From assembly GCA_016188625.1 (NCBI GenBank), contig JACPHL010000220.1, forward strand, positions 1 to 7,945: a stretch of 7,945 nucleotides of DNA, in the 5' to 3' direction. Below are positions 1 to 6,858 of the stretch, one piece after another. The notes under the pieces are model-generated. The model was not told where the DNA came from, ran no database searches, and saw only the letters and a program-made list of their open reading frames with translations. Each line of letters begins with the position of its first letter. Position 1 is the stretch's first letter. A program made the translations under genes and the position numbers. The DNA is from Candidatus Rokuibacteriota bacterium (GTDB lineage Bacteria > Methylomirabilota > Methylomirabilia > Rokubacteriales > JACPHL01).

Positions 1-8
1 ACCCTTCC

Positions 9-752
9 TCAGAGCCCCCCGCCGTCCCGCCGCGGCCTCACCGAGGCCCTCACCCCGTGGGGCGCGGTCGCCGCCGGCCGGTCGGCGTTGTCGAGGTCCC
101 GGAGCGCCGTCATGGCATCCTGCATGACCATGCGGACGTGGGTCCGCGCGGCCGCCTCGGCCCGCTCGGGGTTGTGGGCGGCCACGGCCTCGAAGACCCG
201 GGTGTGCTCGGCAAAGCTCCACTGGATCCGCTCCCTCAGACTCAGGGTCCGGAGGCGCAGGACCAGCATCTGCCCGTAGACGCTCTCCAGGAGGCGGCTG
301 AGCAGGTGGTTTTTCGCGGCGGCCAGGACGCGGCTGTGGAAGTCGAGATCCGCCCGGGAGTACCGCTCGAAGTCCACGGCCCGGACCGCGGCCTCCTGGC
401 GCCGGATCACCGACTCCAGGGCGGCCAGCTCCCCCGGGCCGACCCGCTCGGCCGCCAGCCGCGCGGCGAGCCCCTCCAGCACCTCCCGGACCGTGTAGAT
501 CTCGCGGACCTTCTCGACGCTGAAGTTGAGGACGAAGACCCCCTGCCGGGGGACGGTCTCCACCAGGCCCTCGGCCTCGAGCCGCTTCATGGCGTCCCAG
601 ACCGGGGTCCGGCTGACCCCGAGGTCGCGGCAGAGCCGCTCGACGTTCAGCTTCGAGCCGGGCGGGAAGACCCGGCCCGAGATCAGGTCGCGGACCGCCT
701 TGTAGACGCGGTCACCCAGGCTGGGATGGACGAGCCGTTTGAGCTGCGACAT
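9..752 (-). CDS. GntR-family transcription regulator, FadR/FCD subfamily
   Basis: Predicted cytoplasmic DNA-binding regulator of 247 residues, the usual size for the FCD subfamily. An N-terminal winged helix (residues 8-74) contains the typical GntR stretch VSRTPVWDAMKRLEAEGLV at 46-64 and the wing PRQGVFV. An all-helical FCD effector domain follows (about 82-214). It keeps the family's metal/ligand pattern: D135 and H139 (DLDFH), H183 (EHTRVF) and H205 (THVRM). FCD proteins usually bind a carboxylic acid or sugar acid, often with a metal; the ligand here cannot be read from the sequence. A GTG at 806 would add 18 residues, but it overlaps the likely -10 box. The ATG at 752 puts the start right before SQLKRLVHPSL, where the winged helix begins; neither start has a clear Shine-Dalgarno. 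The gene is transcribed away from the lhr helicase and may repress its own promoter. Family call is firm; regulon unknown. Confidence 0.9.
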   Translation of the reverse strand: MSQLKRLVHPSLGDRVYKAVRDLISGRVFPPGSKLNVERLCRDLGVSRTPVWDAMKRLEAEGLVETVPRQGVFVLNFSVEKVREIYTVREVLEGLAARLAAERVGPGELAALESVIRRQEAAVRAVDFERYSRADLDFHSRVLAAAKNHLLSRLLESVYGQMLVLRLRTLSLRERIQWSFAEHTRVFEAVAAHNPERAEAAARTHVRMVMQDAMTALRDLDNADRPAATAPHGVRASVRPRRDGGGL

Positions 753-804
753 GGGCGTCGAGCGAGCGGGTTCGACGGATGCGCCAACGAGAAAGAACGC
801 CCTC

Positions 805-834
805 ACCCTAGCGGCTCCGGCCGGAAGTTGTCAA
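805..834 (-). promoter_or_regulatory. Candidate sigma70-type promoter of the GntR gene
   Basis: On the minus strand a perfect TTGACA (834 to 829) is followed after 18 bases by TAGGGT (810 to 805), a weak -10 matching the consensus at three of six positions. Transcription would begin near 798, leaving a leader of about 46 bases before the ATG at 752. This also argues against the upstream GTG at 806. A 10-bp palindrome (816-825) lies in the spacer. Inferred from sequence only. Confidence 0.4.
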
Positions 835-843
835 GCCCGATTT

Positions 844-858
844 TTCATGTCACATGCA
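844..858. promoter_or_regulatory. Candidate operator palindrome in the gntR-lhr intergenic region
   Basis: CATGT-C-ACATG (846-856) is a perfect 5+1+5 inverted repeat. One further outer pair (T844/A858) matches across a single mismatch. GntR/FCD regulators typically bind short, odd-centred inverted repeats with TGT/ACA or TGGT/ACCA half-sites near their own promoter, so this form and position suit self-regulation. It lies just upstream of the predicted -35 of the regulator and about 60 bases before the helicase start. A chance palindrome of this size cannot be excluded. Confidence 0.35.
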
Positions 859-893
859 CGATCCGGGATGGATGCCCGCCCGAAGGGCGACCG

Positions 894-902
894 TGCTAGA
901 AT
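894..902 (+). promoter_or_regulatory. Possible extended -10 element ahead of lhr
   Basis: TGCTAGAAT matches the extended -10 pattern TGnTATAAT at all but one position. No good -35 is found at the normal distance. If used, transcription would start near 909, only about eight bases before the ATG at 917. The AGGA ribosome binding site would then sit at the very 5' end and the message would be almost leaderless. That conflict keeps the confidence low. Confidence 0.25.
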
Positions 903-904
903 CC

Positions 905-908
905 AGGA
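905..908 (+). promoter_or_regulatory. Ribosome binding site that sets the lhr start
   Basis: AGGA lies eight bases before the ATG at 917. The upstream in-frame ATG at 854 falls inside the candidate operator palindrome and lacks a comparable site. The extra 21 residues it would add (HDPGWMPARRATVLESR) do not look like Lhr sequence. ATG 917 is therefore the preferred start. Confidence 0.55.
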
Positions 909-916
909 CACGCGCC

Positions 917-3900
917 ATGCAGGACGACCCCCTCGCTCGGTTCTCCCTGCCGGTCCGCACCTGGTTCAGCCGCCGGTTCTCCGCCCCGACCGACCCCCAG
1001 CGCGCGGGGTGGCCGGCGATCGCCTCCGGGACCCACACCCTCATCACGGCCCCGACCGGCTCCGGGAAGACCCTGGCGGCCTTCCTCTTCAGCCTCGACC
1101 ACCTGGTTCAGCTCGGGGAGCGGGGGGAGCTCACCGATGCGGTCCACGTCCTCTACGTCTCCCCGCTGAAGGCGCTCAACAACGACATCGCCCGAAACCT
1201 CGCCGAGCCGCTGGCCGGGATCCGGGAGGCGGCCCGCGAGCTGGGGGTGGCCCTCCCCGAACGGCGGGCCGCGGTGAGGACCGGGGACACCCCGGCCCCC
1301 GACCGAACCGCCATGGCGCGCCGCCCGCCGCACATCCTGATCACCACCCCGGAGTCGCTCTTCATCCTCCTCGCCTCCGAGCGGTGGCGGGCCGCGCTGG
1401 CGACCGTCCGCTACCTCATCGTGGACGAGATCCACGCCGTGGCGGGGTCGAAGCGCGGCGTCCACCTCTCCCTCTCCCTGGAGCGCCTGGCCGCGCTGGC
1501 CGAGACCCCGCCGCTCCGGATCGGGCTCTCGGCGACCGTCGAGCCGGTCGAGGAGATCGCCCGCTTCCTCGTCGGGGTCGAAGAGCCCGAGGGCGCGCCC
1601 CGGCCCTGCCGGGTCGTGGATGTCGGGCGCCGCCGGGACCTCGACCTGGCCGTGGTCGCCCCCCTCCCGGAGCTCGGGGCGGTGGCGACCAACCCGGTCT
1701 GGGAGGCGACCTACGCCCGCCTCGCCGAGCTGATCCTGGCCCACCGGACCACCCTGATCTTCGCCGGAAGCCGCCGCCTGGCCGAGCGGATCGCGGTCCG
1801 CCTGACCGAGCGCCTCGGCCCGGGGATGGTCGCGGCCCACCACGGCAGCCTGGCGCGCCGCCAGCGCCAGGAGGCGGAGGCCCGCCTCAAGGCCGGGGCG
1901 ATCCGGGCCATCGTGGCCACGGGCTCGCTCGAGCTGGGAATCGACATCGGGGCGATCGACCTGGTCTGCCAGATCGAGTCCCCCAGGGCCCTCGCCACCG
2001 CGATCCAGCGGATCGGCCGCTCCGGCCACTGGCTCGGGGCCACCCCCAAGGGGCGGCTCTTCGCCCTGACCCGCGACGACCTCCTCGAGTGCGCGGCGTT
2101 GGTCCGGGCCCTCCGCGAGGGGCGGCTCGACCGGATCGAGACCCCGACGAACTGCCTCGACGTCCTGGCCCAGCAGGTCGTGGCCGCGGCCGCCGATCAG
2201 GAGTGGGAGGCCGAGGCCCTCTACCGCCTCGTCCGGCGCTCGGCCTGCTACCGCGACCTCCCGCGAGGCGACTTCGACGGGGTCCTGGCGATGGAGGCCG
2301 ACCGCCTCCCCACCGAGCCCAGGGGCGTCGCGCCGAGGCTTTACTGGGACCGGCTCCGGTCCCGGATCCGGGGGCGGCGGGGGGCGCGCCTGGCCGCGGT
2401 GACCTCGGGCGGGACGATCCCCGACACGACGAACTATGACGTCTACCTCGAGCCGGCGGGGATCAAGCTCGGGGAGGTGGAGGAGGACTTCGCCCAGGAG
2501 TCGATGCGGGGGGACATCTTCACCCTCGGGAACGCCTCCTGGCGAATCCTCCGGGTCCAGCGCGGGCGGATGGTGGTGGAGTCGGCCGCCGGGCTGCCGC
2601 CCACGATCCCCTTCTGGCACGGCGAGCTCCCCGGGCGGACGGCGGAGCTCTCGGGCGAGGTCAGCCGCCTCCGGCGCGACCTCGAGGCGCGGCTCGACGA
2701 CCCCGAAACGGCCGCCGCGTGGCTCGGCGGGGTGGCGGCCCTCGAGCCGGCCGCAGCCCGGATCGCCATCGAGTACGTCGCCCGCCAGCGGGCGGCGGCG
2801 GGCGTGGTCCCGACCACTGAGACCCTGCTGGCGGAGCGCTTCTTCGACGCCCTCGGCGGAACCCAGGTCGTCCTCCACGCCCCCTTCGGAATGCGGGTCA
2901 CCCGCGCCTGGGGGCTCGCCCTGGCGAAGCGGATCTGCCGGAGCTTCAACTTCGAGATCCAGTCCGCGGCCACCGACGACGCGATCCTCCTCTCCCTCGG
3001 AGTGCGCCACAGCTTCCCCCTGGAGACGATCTGGCGCTTCCTGGCCCCGGAAACCATCGAGGAGACCCTGGTCCAGGCGTTGCTCGCCGCGCCCCTCTTC
3101 GAGACCCGCTTCCGTCACGCCGCGGTGCGCGCGCTCCTGATCCTCCGCCAGCAGGGGGGGCGGCGGGTCCCGGCCTACCTCCAGCGCCTCCGGGCCACGG
3201 ACCTCCTCGCCGCCTGCTTCCCGGCCCAGCAGGCGTGCCTCGACAACCGGGCGGCCGACCTCGACATCCCGGTCGCGGACCATCCGCTGGTCCACGAGAC
3301 CCTCCGGGAGTGCCTGACCGAGGCCCTCGACCTCGGGCGGCTCCGGGCGATCCTCGAGGAGATCCGCACCGGCGCGATCCGGACGGTCGCCCGCGAGCTG
3401 CCGGTCCCCTCCCCCTTCGCCCACAAGATCCTGGCGGCCTGGGACTACGCCTTCCTCGACGACGCCCCCCGCGAGGAGCGGCGGAGCCGGACGGTCCAGA
3501 CCCACCGGGGGATCCTGGGGGAGCTGGCCGGCCAGCAGGCGCTCGACGGTACCCTTGATCCCGCGGCCGCGGGCCGGGTCGCCGCCGAGGTCGGCCACCT
3601 CGCCGAGGGCTCCCGGGCCCGCGATCCTGACGAGCTGGTCGAGCTGCTCAAGGAGATGGGGCCGCTCACCGCCGCCGAGGTCGCCGAGCGGGCGGACGGC
3701 GAGGCCGGAGCCTGGCTCGAGACCCTGGCGGCTGAGGGGCGGGTGATCCGGGCCGGGCGCGGCGCGGGGGAGCCGGTCTGGATCGCCACCGAGATCCTCC
3801 CGCTCTGCCGGGCCGCCTACCCAGGCCTTGAGACCGAAGGCCGCCCTCCGCGAGCTGGCGCGGCGACGGCTCCGGCACGCCGGCCCGCCCTCCGCGGGGG

Positions 3901-4870
3901 AGCTGGCGATCCGGCTCGCGCTCCACGCCGAGGAGGTCCGTCAGGCGCTCACCGCCCTCGAGGCCGAGGGCGCGATCTTCCGGGGGCGCTTCGTCGAGAC
4001 GGACTCGGACCTCCGCTGGTGCGAGCGGACAGTCCTCGAGCGGATCCACCGCCTCACCCTGGAGCGGCTCCGCCAGGAGGTCGAGCCGGTGGAGCCGGCC
4101 ACCTTCACGGAGTTCCTCCTCCGCTGGCAGCGGGTCAGCCCGGACGCCCGCCTCCACGGGACGACCGGTCTCGAGACCGTCGTCGCCCAGCTCCAGGGGG
4201 TCGAGCTGCCGGGGGCCGCCATCGAGCGCGACATCCTCCCCCTGCGGGTCGCCGACTACCGCCAGGATCTCCTGGACCATCTCACCCTGACCGGGGCGGT
4301 CGTCTGGGGGCGGCTCGGCCTGGGGGCCTCGGCCGAGGGGGTCGAGCCCGAGCGCCGCCCGCTCCTGCCGCCGCCCCTCGCGCTCCTCCGCCGGGAGGAC
4401 CTGGGCTGGCTCCGCCCCCCGCTCGATCCGACGGCGCTCGAGGGCCTCTCCGGGGTCGCCCACCGCGCGCTCGAGGCGCTCGGCGTGCGCGGGGCCTCGT
4501 TCATGGACGAGCTGGCCCGCGCGACCGGTCTCGAGGCCCCGGCCCTCTTCGAGGCGCTGTGGGAGCTGGCCCGAGCCGGACGCGTGACCAACGACAGCTT
4601 CGCCGCGGTCCGGCTCCTGGCCTCGCTCGAGGGGCGGCAGGGGCTCCTCAGGGCGCGGGGGGAGCGGGCATCGAGCCGCCAGGCGCTCCGGCTCCGCGCC
4701 AGGCTCCGAAGCCTGCCGGGACGGTGGTCGCTCCTCCCCGCCGGCGAGGCGGACGCCGAGGCCCGGCTCGAGGCGTGGACCTCGCAGCTCCTGGAGCGCT
4801 ACGGCGTGATCTTCAGGGAGCTCCTCGCGCTCGAGCCGGCGGCCCCGACGTGGCGCGAGCTGGCGGTTGA
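917..4870 (+). CDS. lhr: Lhr-type ATP-dependent helicase, N-terminal part (frame broken near 3830)
   Basis: Large superfamily 2 3'-5' helicase for nucleic-acid repair. Counted from ATG 917, the RecA1 domain has motif I APTGSGKT (45-52), motif Ia YVSPLKAL (80-87), TTPESL (143-148), Walker B DEIH (170-173) and motif III SAT (205-207). RecA2 has TLIFAGSRRLAE (279-290), AHHGSL, motif V ATGSLELGID (near 335) and motif VI QRIGRSGH (364-371). Lhr signatures follow: TNYDVYLEP with GEVEEDFAQES and ASWRI (about 507-553), FGMRVTRAWGLALAKRI (near 657) and YAFLDDAPREERRSR (near 845). The first winged helix of the C-terminal region (DELVELLKEMGPLTAAEVAERA) ends near residue 968. From about base 3830 this frame turns into Pro/Gly/Arg-rich shadow sequence up to a stop at 4868-4870, while the true Lhr sequence continues one base over in the next ORF. 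All ATPase and helicase motifs are intact. As written, the product would be a core helicase with a meaningless tail of about 347 residues. Confidence 0.88.
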   Translation: MQDDPLARFSLPVRTWFSRRFSAPTDPQRAGWPAIASGTHTLITAPTGSGKTLAAFLFSLDHLVQLGERGELTDAVHVLYVSPLKALNNDIARNLAEPLAGIREAARELGVALPERRAAVRTGDTPAPDRTAMARRPPHILITTPESLFILLASERWRAALATVRYLIVDEIHAVAGSKRGVHLSLSLERLAALAETPPLRIGLSATVEPVEEIARFLVGVEEPEGAPRPCRVVDVGRRRDLDLAVVAPLPELGAVATNPVWEATYARLAELILAHRTTLIFAGSRRLAERIAVRLTERLGPGMVAAHHGSLARRQRQEAEARLKAGAIRAIVATGSLELGIDIGAIDLVCQIESPRALATAIQRIGRSGHWLGATPKGRLFALTRDDLLECAALVRALREGRLDRIETPTNCLDVLAQQVVAAAADQEWEAEALYRLVRRSACYRDLPRGDFDGVLAMEADRLPTEPRGVAPRLYWDRLRSRIRGRRGARLAAVTSGGTIPDTTNYDVYLEPAGIKLGEVEEDFAQESMRGDIFTLGNASWRILRVQRGRMVVESAAGLPPTIPFWHGELPGRTAELSGEVSRLRRDLEARLDDPETAAAWLGGVAALEPAAARIAIEYVARQRAAAGVVPTTETLLAERFFDALGGTQVVLHAPFGMRVTRAWGLALAKRICRSFNFEIQSAATDDAILLSLGVRHSFPLETIWRFLAPETIEETLVQALLAAPLFETRFRHAAVRALLILRQQGGRRVPAYLQRLRATDLLAACFPAQQACLDNRAADLDIPVADHPLVHETLRECLTEALDLGRLRAILEEIRTGAIRTVARELPVPSPFAHKILAAWDYAFLDDAPREERRSRTVQTHRGILGELAGQQALDGTLDPAAAGRVAAEVGHLAEGSRARDPDELVELLKEMGPLTAAEVAERADGEAGAWLETLAAEGRVIRAGRGAGEPVWIATEILPLCRAAYPGLETEGRPPRAGAATAPARRPALRGGAGDPARAPRRGGPSGAHRPRGRGRDLPGALRRDGLGPPLVRADSPRADPPPHPGAAPPGGRAGGAGHLHGVPPPLAAGQPGRPPPRDDRSRDRRRPAPGGRAAGGRHRARHPPPAGRRLPPGSPGPSHPDRGGRLGAARPGGLGRGGRARAPPAPAAAPRAPPPGGPGLAPPPARSDGARGPLRGRPPRARGARRARGLVHGRAGPRDRSRGPGPLRGAVGAGPSRTRDQRQLRRGPAPGLARGAAGAPQGAGGAGIEPPGAPAPRQAPKPAGTVVAPPRRRGGRRGPARGVDLAAPGALRRDLQGAPRARAGGPDVARAGG
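3821..3840 (+). other. Frame break inside lhr
   Basis: Lhr-like sequence runs in the frame of ATG 917 to about AAYPG (3818-3826). It resumes in the +1 frame from TTG at 3828 (RPKAALRELARRRL). Skipping one base near 3827 joins the two into about 1,484 residues, close to full-length bacterial Lhr (about 1,500). There is no long homopolymer here (only CCC), no obvious slippery heptamer and no Shine-Dalgarno before TTG 3828. The joined linker between the two winged helices also looks short compared with my memory of the family. A small deletion is therefore as plausible as a single-base sequencing error. Confidence 0.75.
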
Positions 4871-5372
4871 GCTGCGCCGCCGGGAGTACGCGGGGCGCCT
4901 GCGTCGCGGCCTCTTCCTCCGGGGCGTGTCCGGAGAGCAGTACGCCCTCCCCTCCGCCGTGGAGCTGCTCCGCGAGGTCCGCCGCGCCCCTCGGAACGAG
5001 CCGCTGGTCCTCTCCGCCGCCGACCCCGCGCTCCTCTACGGCCCGGTCTTCACGCCGAGGATCCAGCGCCACCCCGGCCATCTGGTCGTGCTCCGGGGCG
5101 GGCGTCCGCTCCTCGCCCTGGAGGGGACCCGGCTCCTGCCGCTGGAGGCGGCCGAGGAGGAGTGGCTCCCCGCCCTCCGCGCCCTGGTGGAGGGGCGCCG
5201 CGAGCGGAAGCTCGTCGTGGAGCGCTGGGGTGAGGCGGCGCTCGATCCCTCCGCAATCGCGCGCCTGGCCGACCTCGGGTTCCACGGCGACGGCGAGCGG
5301 CTCGTCTTCGACGGCTTCCCCGGCCCCCGGCCGCGCCCCGACCGGCCTCGGTCGCTCCTGTCCGCCTCCTGA
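3828..5372 (+). CDS. lhr: Lhr-type helicase, C-terminal part (continuation after the frame break)
   Basis: 514 residues that continue the helicase in the next frame. They correspond to the Lhr C-terminal domain, a tandem array of winged helices and a beta-barrel related to the AlkZ DNA-glycosylase fold in studied Lhr proteins. Visible parts are a winged helix (about 5-55, LRELARRRLRHAGPPSAGELA to GAIFRGRF) and the Lhr-typical WCERTVLERIHRLTLERLRQEVEPV (64-88). FTEFLLRWQRV, LETVVAQLQGVELPGAAIERDILPLRV and YRQDLLDHLTLTGAVVWGRLG follow (93-164), then further winged-helix and barrel segments to the end. It ends in TGA 14 bases before the DUF488 gene. TTG 3828 is only the first start-like codon and has no ribosome binding site, so independent translation is doubtful. 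The piece lacks all ATPase motifs and probably depends on being joined to the upstream part. If the break is real in the genome, the locus is a pseudogene or a split gene. Confidence 0.85.
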   Translation: MRPKAALRELARRRLRHAGPPSAGELAIRLALHAEEVRQALTALEAEGAIFRGRFVETDSDLRWCERTVLERIHRLTLERLRQEVEPVEPATFTEFLLRWQRVSPDARLHGTTGLETVVAQLQGVELPGAAIERDILPLRVADYRQDLLDHLTLTGAVVWGRLGLGASAEGVEPERRPLLPPPLALLRREDLGWLRPPLDPTALEGLSGVAHRALEALGVRGASFMDELARATGLEAPALFEALWELARAGRVTNDSFAAVRLLASLEGRQGLLRARGERASSRQALRLRARLRSLPGRWSLLPAGEADAEARLEAWTSQLLERYGVIFRELLALEPAAPTWRELAVELRRREYAGRLRRGLFLRGVSGEQYALPSAVELLREVRRAPRNEPLVLSAADPALLYGPVFTPRIQRHPGHLVVLRGGRPLLALEGTRLLPLEAAEEEWLPALRALVEGRRERKLVVERWGEAALDPSAIARLADLGFHGDGERLVFDGFPGPRPRPDRPRSLLSAS

Positions 5373-5386
5373 CACGCTCCCCCTCG

Positions 5387-5740
5387 ATGATCACGACCAA
5401 GCGCGTGAGCGAGCCCCGAGAGTCCGGCGACGGGACGCGGGTCCTGGTCATGCGGCTCTGGCCGCGGGGGGTTCGGAAGGATCATGTCGATCTCTGGCTC
5501 AAGGCCCTCGGCACCGACCTCGGGCTCATCAGGGCCTGGAAAGGCGGGCGCCTCGGCTGGGCCGAGCTCCGACGACGCTACCGGGAAGGGCTCAAGACCC
5601 CTGAGGCCCGGGCGGCCCTGGCGGAGCTTCGAGGGCTGGCGCGACGGGGGACGGTGACCCTCCTCTGCAGTTGCCCCCAGGAGGCCCGCTGCCACCGGGG
5701 GATCCTGAAGGCCGTCCTCACCGGGAAACATTCCCGGTGA
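5387..5740 (+). CDS. YeaO-like DUF488 family protein
   Basis: Small soluble protein of 117 residues, the usual size for this family, whose biochemical role is not established. It begins KRVSEPRESGDGTRVLVMRLWPRGV, matching the family's KRVYDP...DGYRVLVDRLWPRG pattern with R23, W25, P26, R27 and G28. DLWLKALG and an aromatic/basic helix (WAELRRRYREGL, 58-69) follow. It ends in a strand and TLLCSCPQEARCHRGIL (91-107), where C94, C96, C102 and H103 form a cluster that could bind metal or be redox-active; that is inference. It starts 14 bases after the helicase stop, without an evident Shine-Dalgarno (CCCCCTCG precedes ATG), so translation is probably coupled to lhr. Its last codons and stop lie in a perfect inverted repeat (5718-5740). 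Confidence 0.85.
   Translation: MITTKRVSEPRESGDGTRVLVMRLWPRGVRKDHVDLWLKALGTDLGLIRAWKGGRLGWAELRRRYREGLKTPEARAALAELRGLARRGTVTLLCSCPQEARCHRGILKAVLTGKHSR
5718..5740. repeat. Perfect 10-bp inverted repeat over the DUF488 stop codon
   Basis: TCACCGGGAA (5718-5727) and TTCCCGGTGA (5731-5740) are exact reverse complements around the 3-base centre ACA. The right arm ends in the DUF488 TGA and also contains a GTGA start/stop overlap. In RNA it would form a strong GC-rich stem with a tight loop. No T-run follows, so it is not a classical intrinsic terminator. It may instead be a transcript-stabilising or pausing hairpin, a protein-binding site, or a structure masking the GTG at 5737. Confidence 0.7.
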
Positions 5741-5766
5741 CCTGGACGCGCAGGCGCCGAATCGCC

Positions 5767-5772
5767 AGGAGA
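5767..5772 (+). promoter_or_regulatory. Ribosome binding site that sets the methyltransferase start
   Basis: AGGAGA lies about ten bases before the in-frame GTG at 5782. The other nearby candidate, GTG 5737, overlaps the DUF488 stop (GTGA) but has no Shine-Dalgarno and is buried in the inverted repeat. The start at 5671 would lie well inside the DUF488 gene. GTG 5782 is therefore preferred. Confidence 0.5.
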
Positions 5773-5781
5773 AAGCGGATC

Positions 5782-6834
5782 GTGAGAAGCATCTGGACGA
5801 CGCGAACCATCGAGGCCGCGATCCCGGCTACCAACCTCAGCGCCCGTCCGCGAAGGGTCGTCGCGCACTTCAAAGGCCTTCTCGGCGGATTTCCGATCAC
5901 GGTCGTGGATGTCGGGTCGCGAGGCGGGATTCCCGGCGAGCTGACGTGCCTGGTTCCCCATATCAACCTGGTATCCATCGAGCCGGACCCCGACGAGGCG
6001 GCGCGCCTGAACGAGGGCCTGAGCGCGCTGGGGTTCCGGTCGGCGGTCGTCCTGCCGACGGCCGTGGGACCGTCGAGCCGACAGCTCGCCCTCCATATCA
6101 CCCGAGACCCCGGCAAATCCTCCCTCTTGGAGCCCAACGAGACCGTGATCCGACGGTACGCCCAGGAGGAGGAGTACGAGGTCATTCGAAGGGTGCCGGT
6201 GACGCTCCGCGGGCTAGGAGACATCCTGGCCGAACAGGGACGCGATGAGATCGACGTCCTGAAACTCGACGTCCAGGGCTTCGAATTGGAGATCTTGAAG
6301 ACCCTGAGCGATCAACAGCTCGACACCCTGCTCATGATCGAGGTTGAGTGCCAGTTCGTGGAGCTCTACAAGGGGGCCTCCCTGTTCCGTCATATCGACG
6401 ACTATCTCAGCGCGAGGGGCTTCGAGCTGTTCCATCTGTGCCGCATTGTCTCGAACTACCTGGGGCGACGCTGGGGGCCTTATGGGCGCGGCCAGCTGCA
6501 GTTTGGAGACGCGTACTATCTGAGAACTCGCGTCGAACCCCTTCCGGCGAGCCAGATCGCCAAGCTGATCGTCCTCTCGGCCTTCTACGGCTTCAACGAC
6601 TACGGCTACTACCAGTTCACGCGCCACCGGGCAAGGCTCCGGGAGCTGGACGGATCCCTCTTCCGGCGCTTCCGGGAATACTTCGCCCCCTTCTCGGCCA
6701 CGAGCCCCTCGATGCGGCGGCGCCTCGCCACCGGCTTGAGACTTGTGCTCGACCGATTCCTCTTCGCCTACCTGGCATGGCGCCGCTGGAACGGCCTCAA
6801 GACGGACACCGATCGGGCCTACCCGATTCGGTGA
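5782..6834 (+). CDS. FkbM-family SAM-dependent methyltransferase
   Basis: Predicted class I methyltransferase of 350 residues. The Rossmann core shows motif I VVDVGSRGGIPGE (41-53), the acidic end of strand 2 in VSIEPDPDEAARL (64-76), the FkbM signature DVLKLDVQGFELEIL (158-172) and strand 5 in MIEVECQFVELY (185-196). FkbM proteins usually O-methylate hydroxyls on sugars, polysaccharides or polyketides. No glycosyltransferase or biosynthetic gene lies nearby, so the substrate is open. About 100 residues beyond the core (250-350) hold the aromatic stretch SAFYGFNDYGYYQF and a basic/hydrophobic tail (LRLVLDRFLFAYLAWRRW); this extension is longer than the minimal FkbM domain and might contact membrane or acceptor. 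An alternative start at GTG 5737 would add 15 very basic residues (VTWTRRRRIARRKRI). The gene is visibly less GC-rich than its flanks (58% in one sampled line against 75% in lhr), suggesting transfer or different codon pressure. Confidence 0.87.
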   Translation: MRSIWTTRTIEAAIPATNLSARPRRVVAHFKGLLGGFPITVVDVGSRGGIPGELTCLVPHINLVSIEPDPDEAARLNEGLSALGFRSAVVLPTAVGPSSRQLALHITRDPGKSSLLEPNETVIRRYAQEEEYEVIRRVPVTLRGLGDILAEQGRDEIDVLKLDVQGFELEILKTLSDQQLDTLLMIEVECQFVELYKGASLFRHIDDYLSARGFELFHLCRIVSNYLGRRWGPYGRGQLQFGDAYYLRTRVEPLPASQIAKLIVLSAFYGFNDYGYYQFTRHRARLRELDGSLFRRFREYFAPFSATSPSMRRRLATGLRLVLDRFLFAYLAWRRWNGLKTDTDRAYPIR

Positions 6835-6858
6835 GCGCCGGCGGCGACCGACGGACGG

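Noticed and set aside
57-899. A 280-codon plus-strand frame opposite the GntR gene
   Set aside because: It is a shadow of a well-supported regulator; the composition is typical of an antisense GC frame.
739-2439. A 566-codon plus-strand frame overlapping the lhr N-terminal region
   Set aside because: Almost wholly Pro/Gly/Arg after the first 50 codons, and it runs through the bases that encode the helicase motifs in another frame.
896-3598. A 900-codon open frame antisense to lhr
   Set aside because: Its translation is Pro/Gly/Arg/Asp-rich with no domain pattern, and lhr occupies the other strand with full motifs. At this G+C, stop codons are rare in shadow frames.
3821-3840. Programmed ribosomal frameshift in lhr
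   Set aside because: No slippery heptamer, internal Shine-Dalgarno or rare-codon/stop arrangement is visible, and I know of no recoding in Lhr. An error, mutation or deletion is simpler.
3666-5375. A 569-codon open frame antisense to the lhr C-terminal part
   Set aside because: Low-complexity Gly/Pro/Arg/Glu composition mirroring the sense gene; no recognisable fold or start signal.
5718-5745. Intrinsic terminator after the DUF488 gene
   Set aside because: The stem is strong, but it is followed by CCTGGACGCG with no T-run, so the classical terminator criteria are not met.
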